DNA of 64,000 nt, taken from assembly GCF_963678635.1 (NCBI RefSeq), contig NC_087066.1, positions 55,322,312-55,386,311 of the forward strand, in the 5' to 3' direction. Under the pieces are notes generated by a model. It was not told the origin of the DNA. It did not search any database and saw only the letters and a list, made by a program, of their open reading frames with translations. Position numbers and translations under genes: made by a program. Numbering within the stretch: the stretch's first letter is position 1; the number at the start of each line of letters is the position of its first letter. Shown here piece after piece: positions 58,658 through 64,000 of the stretch. Origin of the DNA: Symsagittifera roscoffensis (Eukaryota; Xenacoelomorpha; Acoela; Convolutidae).

Positions 58658-59385
58658 TCGAGCGCCAGATACTCCGGGTACGAGTTGGCCGAATTCACAA
58701 TTTTGACCGCCTCCTTGTACAGTTTCTGCTGACTGCCTCCCACTTTTTTCTTCTTCATCGGGTAACTATCGCCCCCCTCCGAACTAGACACGCCCATTGT
58801 GCCCTTTTTACTTTTCACACGCTGGTTTTTATGACTCGACGATGCCTTTTCACTACCGCTCGAGGGCGAGTTTGAATTCCTCGTTAACTCATTCAGCCCA
58901 AAAGCATCCAACATTCCGGGATCCCCGCCATGATTCATACTTGCACTATTGTTGCCATGATTGCCACTCATCTGGGTAAGTCTTCTGCTCGCAATTCTAC
59001 TACTGCTTCGTCCCATACCCATACACTTTTCAAGATGAGGAGCTAAGCGGGTAGCCGCAACCATCCGTCCACAATTTGGACACGAGCAATCGATTTGTTT
59101 CTTCTGATTTAGAGGCATGCCGAAAATGTCACAGTACGGTAGCGTGCACAATGGTAATTTAGGAATGGATTCAATTCTAATTTGAGGATCAGTTTCGACT
59201 GTTGGTGCGTTAATTGAAGAAGAAGCAGAGCTGAACATATCGTCTAGATGGAAATAGTTTAACTTTATACTTCGATGAACTTCGAAAACAACTCCGATTG
59301 ATAGTTCGTCAATGATGTCTTCAAGAGCGTCTAAGCATAAGTCGGAGAAAGTCGACGTTGATCCTACTGATTGTAATGTGTCCAT
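58658..59385 (-). CDS. ATXN7L3: ATXN7L3-like SAGA subunit, exon 1 (Sgf11 zinc finger)
   Basis: ATG at 59385 (MDTLQSVGS). Residues about 15-45 form the N-terminal helix that docks in the deubiquitinase module; then a C2HC Sgf11 zinc finger, CPNC...[12 protein letters not shown], the hallmark of Sgf11/ATXN7L3, and SSSRIASRR. The protein should anchor and activate the USP22 deubiquitinase, which removes ubiquitin from histone H2B (family knowledge). A Ser/Lys-rich linker leads to a GTTAGT donor (from 58657), phase 2. A 3' splice-site-like TTGTTTTTAG ends at 59427, and a good donor GTAAGT lies at 60158, so a 5' UTR exon near 60,160-60,230 is likely. This is the only copy in the window that can splice to exon 2. 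Confidence 0.87.
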
Positions 59386-60226
59386 TTTAATAATGCTGGA
59401 TTTCAGCAAAGTCAACACAACAAAATCTAAAAACAATGAAATTGTCTTTTAGAGCTCTTAAAACTAAACTGATTGGGACAGGCAGAATACCTACGACACG
59501 CTCTTTAGCTGGTATGATGAACTCAGGCTCCAAAATTCGCATTAACACTAAAGTTGCTTTCGGAAAAACTATTACAAACGTCCTAATTTAACACTTTTTT
59601 CATTATGGTCTGGCACTAGCAGTATCATTGTCCAGTGTAACTCACAAAGTATGGGATACCAGCAAAAATATCTAGACGAAGATCAAATTTCCGCAGTTTT
59701 TCCTGCTTTTGTATCCATAGAAGATGCTATGTTCGGTTTTTAAGAACCGCAAACTATTCAAGCTAGATGAGATTATTTCAAATAGACAATTTACACGACC
59801 CAAAATTCAAATTATTTTGAGGAATTGTCAGATAACTTTGAACACATATGCGAAGCTGCTTTTAGCATAACAAGCAAATACTGGCAAAAGTGAGCTTTCA
59901 AATTTGAAAAAAAATATATATAACAAGCTTTGAAAGTTTTGAGAAAAAAATACCTAACCGACTGACAGTTGAAAAAATTTCAACGCAGAGGCGAATCGAA
60001 GCTTCTCACACTTGCGATACACGCAAACATAAAAAAAAACATAAGTCGGAAAAAAACTAGGCCTACTAAAACTTTCGAATGTCTCCATAAAAATTCATTC
60101 TTGTCAACATGCCAACCAAAACATTTCAATGTTTAATTAGAAACGAAACAAAACTTACGAAGCGGAAACAAAGCCGACAATCTTTGAGCAGATATCAGTT
60201 GAGCCGGAAAAAAATAGATTTTGTAC

Positions 60227-60697
60227 TTAAGTTACAAGTCCCCCCTTAAAACAATAAATAACCCTTGCATGATTGCCAATCATCTGGATAAGTCTTCTGC
60301 TCGCAATTCTACTACTGCTTCGTCCCATACCCATACACTTTTCAAGATGAGGAGCTAAACGGGTAGCCGCAACCATCCGTCCACAATTTGGACACGAACA
60401 ATCGATTTGTTTCTTCTGATTTAGAGGCATGCCGAAAATGTCACAATACGGTAGCGGGCACAATGGTAATTTAGGAATGGATTCAATTCTAATTTGAGGA
60501 TCAGTTTCGACTGTTGGTGCGTTAATTGAAGAAGAAGCAGAGCTGAACATATCGTCTAGATGGAAATAGTTTAACTTTATACTTCGATGAACTTCGAAAA
60601 CAACTCCGATTGATAGTTCGTCAATGATGTCTTCAAGAGCGTCTAAGCATAAGTCGGAGAACGTCGACGTTGATCCTACTGATTGTAATGTGTCCAT
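60227..60697 (-). pseudogene. Truncated ATXN7L3 copy (unit 2, type B)
   Basis: Keeps the ATG, N-terminal helix and complete Sgf11 zinc finger, then leaves the ATXN7L3 sequence at the unit junction (after GNH) and stops within the neighbouring unit, for a predicted 156 residues. It lacks the rest of exon 1, the GTTAGT donor and the SCA7 domain. Since it carries its own copy of the upstream sequence it could be transcribed; whether it makes protein is unknown. Confidence 0.8.
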
Positions 60698-61664
60698 TTT
60701 AATAATGCTGGATTTCAGCAAAGTCAACACAACAAAATCTAAAAACAATGAAATTGTCTTTTAGAGCTCTTAAAACTAAACTGATTGGGACAGGCAGACT
60801 ACCTACGACACGCTCTTGAGCTGGTATGATGAACTTGGGCTCCAAAATTTGCATTAACACTAAAGTTGCTTTCGGAAAAACTATTACAAACGTCCTAATT
60901 TAACACTTTTTTCATTATGGTCTGGCACTAGCAGTATCATTGTCCAGTGTAACTCACAAAGTATGGGATACCAGCGAAAATATCTAGACGAAGATCAAAT
61001 TTCCGCAGTTTTTCCTGCTTTTGTATCCATAGAAGATGCTATGTTCGGTTTTTAAGAACCGCAAACTATTCAAGCTAGATGAGATTATTTCAAATAGACA
61101 ATTTACACGACCTAAAATTCAAATTATTTTGAGGAATTGTCAGATAACTTTGAACACATATGCGAAGCTGCTTTTAGCATAACAAGCAAATACTGGCATA
61201 AGTGAGCTTTCAAATTTGAAAAAATATATATAACAAGCTTTGAAAGTTGAGAAAAAAATACCTAACCGACTGACAGTTGAAAAAATTTCAACGCAGAGGC
61301 GAATCGAAGCTTCTCACACTTGCGATACACGCAAACATAAAAAAAAAACATAAGTCGGAAAAAAACTAGGCCTACTAAAACTTTCGAATGTCTCCATAAA
61401 AATTCATTCTTGTCAACATGCCAACCAAAACATTTCAATATTAAATTAGAAACGAAACAAAACTTACGAAGCGGAAACAAAGCCGACAATCTTTGAGCAG
61501 ATATCAGTTGAGCCGGAAAAAAATAGATTTTGTACTTAAGTTACAAGTCCCCCCTTAAAACAATAAATAACCCTTGCATGATTGCCACTCATCTGAGTAA
61601 GTCTTCTGCTAGCAATTCTACTACTGCTTCGTCCCATACCCATACACTTTTCAAGATGAGGAGC

Positions 61665-62006
61665 TCAACGGGTAGCCGCAACCATCCGTCCACAATTTGG
61701 ACACGAACAATCGATTTGTTTCTTCTGATTCAGAGGCATGCCGAAAATGTCACAGTACGGTAGCGTGCACAATGGTAATTTAGGAATGGATTCAATTCTA
61801 ATTTGAGGATCAGTTTCGACTGTTGGTGCGTTAATTGAAGAAGAAGCAGAGCTGAACATATCGTCTAGATGGAAATAGTTTAACTTTATACTTCGATGAA
61901 CTTCGAAAACAACTCCGATTGATAGTTCGTCAATGATGTCTTCAAGAGCGTCTAAGCATAAGTCGGAGAAAGTCGACGTTGATCCTACTGATTGTAATGT
62001 GTCCAT
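61665..62006 (-). pseudogene. Broken ATXN7L3 copy (unit 3, type A')
   Basis: Same start as the intact gene, but a nonsense change turns the Leu codon after ATR into TGA in the middle of the zinc finger, so the product (about 113 residues) would lack the His and last Cys ligands. Otherwise it is closest to unit 1. Confidence 0.85.
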
Positions 62007-62847
62007 TTTAATAATGCTGGATTTCAGCAAAGTCAACACAACAAAATCTAAAAACAATGAAATTGTCTTTTAGAGCTCTTAAAACTAAACTGATTGGGAC
62101 AGGCAGAATACCTACGACACGCTCTTTAGCTGGTATGATGAACTCAGGCTCCAAAATTCGCATTAACACTAAAGTTGCTTTCGGAAAAACTATTACAAAC
62201 GTCCTAATTTAACACTTTTTTCATTATGGTCTGGCACTAGCAGTATCATTGTCCAGTGTAACTCACAAAGTATGGGATACCAGCGAAAATATCTAGACGA
62301 AGATCAAATTTCCGCAGTTTTTCCTGCTTTTGTATCCATAGAAGATGCTATGTTCGGTTTTTAAGAACCGCAAACTATTCAAGCTAGATGAGATTATTTC
62401 AAATAGACAATTTACACGACCCAAAATTCAAATTATTTTGAGGAATTGTCAGATAACTTTGAACACATATGCGAAGCTGCTTTTAGCATAACACGCAAAT
62501 ACTGGCAAAAGTGAGCTTTCAAATTTGAAAAAATATATATATAACAAGCTTTGAAAGTTTTGAGAAAAAAATACCTAACCGACTGACAGTTGAAAAAATT
62601 TCAACGCAGAGGCGAATCGAAGCTTCTCACACTTGCGATACACGCAAACATAAAAAAAAACATAAGTCGGAAAAAAACTAGGCCTACTAAAACTTTCGAA
62701 TGTCTCCATAAAAATTCATTCTTGTCAACATGCCAACCAAAACATTTCAATATTTAATTAGAAACGAAACAAAACTTACGAAGCGGAAACAAAGCCGACA
62801 ATCTTTGAGCAGATATCAGTTGAGCCGGAAAAAAATAGATTTTGTAC

Positions 62848-63318
62848 TTAAGTTACAAGTCCCCCCTTAAAACAATAAATAACCCTTGCATGATTGCCAA
62901 TCATCTGGATAAGTCTTCTGCTCGCAATTCTACTACTGCTTCGTCCCATACCCATACACTTTTCAAGATGAGGAGCTAAACGGGTAGCCGCAACCATCCG
63001 TCCACAATTTGGACACGAACAATCGATTTGTTTCTTCTGATTTAGAGGCATGCCGAAAATGTCACAATACGGTAGCGGGCACAATGGTAATTTAGGAATG
63101 GATTCAATTCTAATTTGAGGATCAGTTTCGACTGTTGGTGCGTTAATTGAAGAAGAAGCAGAGCTGAACATATCGTCTAGATGGAAATAGTTTAACTTTA
63201 TACTTCGATGAACTTCGAAAACAACTCCGATTGATAGTTCGTCAATGATGTCTTCAAGAGCGTCTAAGCATAAGTCGGAGAACGTCGACGTTGATCCTAC
63301 TGATTGTAATGTGTCCAT
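62848..63318 (-). pseudogene. Truncated ATXN7L3 copy (unit 4, type B')
   Basis: Predicted 156-residue product identical to that of unit 2, ending at the same junction. The unit continues upstream to the window edge at 64,000. Confidence 0.8.
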
Positions 63319-64000
63319 TTTAATAATGCTGGATTTCAGCAAAGTCAACACAACAAAATCTAAAAACAATGAAATTGTCTTTTAGAGCTCTTAAAACTAA
63401 ACTGATTGGGACAGGCAGACTACCTACGACACGCTCTTGAGCTGGTATGATGAACTTGGGCTCCAAAATTTGCATTAGCACTAAAGTTGCTTTCGGAAAA
63501 ACTATTACAAACGTCCTAATTTAACACTTTTTTCATTATGGTCTGGCACTAGCAGTATCATTGTCCAGTGTAACTCACAAAGTATGGGATACCAGCGAAA
63601 ATATCTAGACGAAGATCAAATTTCCGCAGTTTTTCCTGCTTTTGTATCCATAGAAGATGCTATGTTCGGTTTTTAAGAACTGCCAACTATTCAAGCTAGA
63701 TGAGATTATTTCAAATAGACAATTTACACGACCTAAAATTCAAATTATTTTGAGGAATTGTCAGATAACTTTGAACACATATGCGAAGCTGCTTTTAGCA
63801 TAACAAGCAAATACTGGCATAAGTGAGCTTTCAAATTTGAAAAAATATATATAACAAGCTTTGAAAGTTTTGAGAAAAAAATACCTAACCGACTGACAGT
63901 TGAAAAAATTTCAACGCAGAGGCGAATCGAAGCTTCTCACACTTGCGATACACGCAAACATAAAAAAAAATTAGTCGGAAAAAAACTAGGCCTACTAAAA

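Larger units (their letters stand above)
54348..59426 (-). other. Candidate operon: ATXN7L3, unknown ORF, NKRF
   Basis: Three same-strand genes with very short gaps: 153 bases from the ATXN7L3 stop to the acceptor before the 114-residue ORF, and 49 bases from that ORF's stop to the acceptor before NKRF. Acceptor-like AG sites lie 2 and 9 bases before the two downstream start codons. This is the layout of trans-spliced operons in several animal phyla; no spliced-leader gene is seen in the window. Confidence 0.5.
58956..64000 (-). repeat. Tandem array of the ATXN7L3 5' half, 1.31-kb units, at least 3.8 copies
   Basis: Unit starts fall at about 58,956, 60,269, 61,577 and 62,889 (steps of 1,313, 1,308 and 1,312). 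Each holds the ATG-to-Sgf11 part of exon 1, the putative 5' UTR intron and about 900 bp of upstream sequence. Diagnostic bases alternate: units 1 and 3 share CTLPYC, GAATACCTACG and GAACTCAGG; units 2 and 4 share CPLPYC, GACTACCTACG and GAACTTGGG. The duplicated 2.62-kb pair is therefore an A-B dimer copied once more. The array runs off the window. Confidence 0.93.

Noticed and set aside
59386-59436. 17-residue N-terminal extension of ATXN7L3
   Set aside because: It begins upstream of a TTTTTAG acceptor-like site and contains hydrophobic residues unlike the family. The ATG at 59385 fits better.

Overview
The window is metazoan nuclear DNA: AT-rich, intron-containing genes with GT-AG splice sites, large introns, and a dense load of miniature transposons and satellite-like repeats. 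Protein families recognised (TRIM-like RING/B-box, GST, the SAGA subunit ATXN7L3, the XTBD/dsRBD/G-patch/R3H protein NKRF) are animal families. I cannot name the phylum. Three tightly packed same-strand genes at 54-59 kb, each with a 3' splice-site-like sequence just before its ATG, would fit a lineage with spliced-leader trans-splicing and operons, but that is inference.

Layout. 1-16,274 (minus strand): one giant gene, running off the window at position 1. Six phase-compatible exons (16274-15503, 11021-9027, 8740-8567, 8152-8033, 7771-7442, 5157 to beyond 1) encode at least 2,849 residues: RING finger, B-box, coiled coil, then about 2,600 residues of proline/glutamine/glycine-rich tandem repeats. 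These include about 40 copies of a roughly 33-residue unit, and at the edge a more globular sequence starts. The last exon is open for 5,157 bases in one minus-strand frame; long ORFs in the other frames there are shadows. Its introns hold diverged tandem repeats, a recent 1,295-bp tandem duplication and hAT-like MITEs.

16,275-25,645: no gene recognised; MITEs, a TTCGAC/CTCGACC satellite family, palindromes, a 29-bp minisatellite and a 0.78-kb foldback. 25,646-36,517 (minus): a three-exon RING/coiled-coil gene with a 9-kb intron full of mobile elements. 36,518-50,345: no gene recognised; tandem copies of a ~535-bp hairpin-bearing element (Helentron/HINE-like architecture), SINE-like sequences, satellites. 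50,346-54,090 (plus): a two-exon, divergent GST-like gene. 54,348-59,426 (minus): NKRF, an unidentified 114-residue ORF and ATXN7L3, packed like an operon. 58,956-64,000: a 1.31-kb tandem array of the 5' half of ATXN7L3 (intact copy plus three truncated or broken copies) arranged A-B-A'-B', continuing past the window.

The most unusual content is the giant repeat-rich TRIM-like protein, the ATXN7L3 5'-end array, the candidate three-gene operon, and the hairpin-bearing repeat family whose insertions can be read against MITEs with exact 8-bp target duplications.
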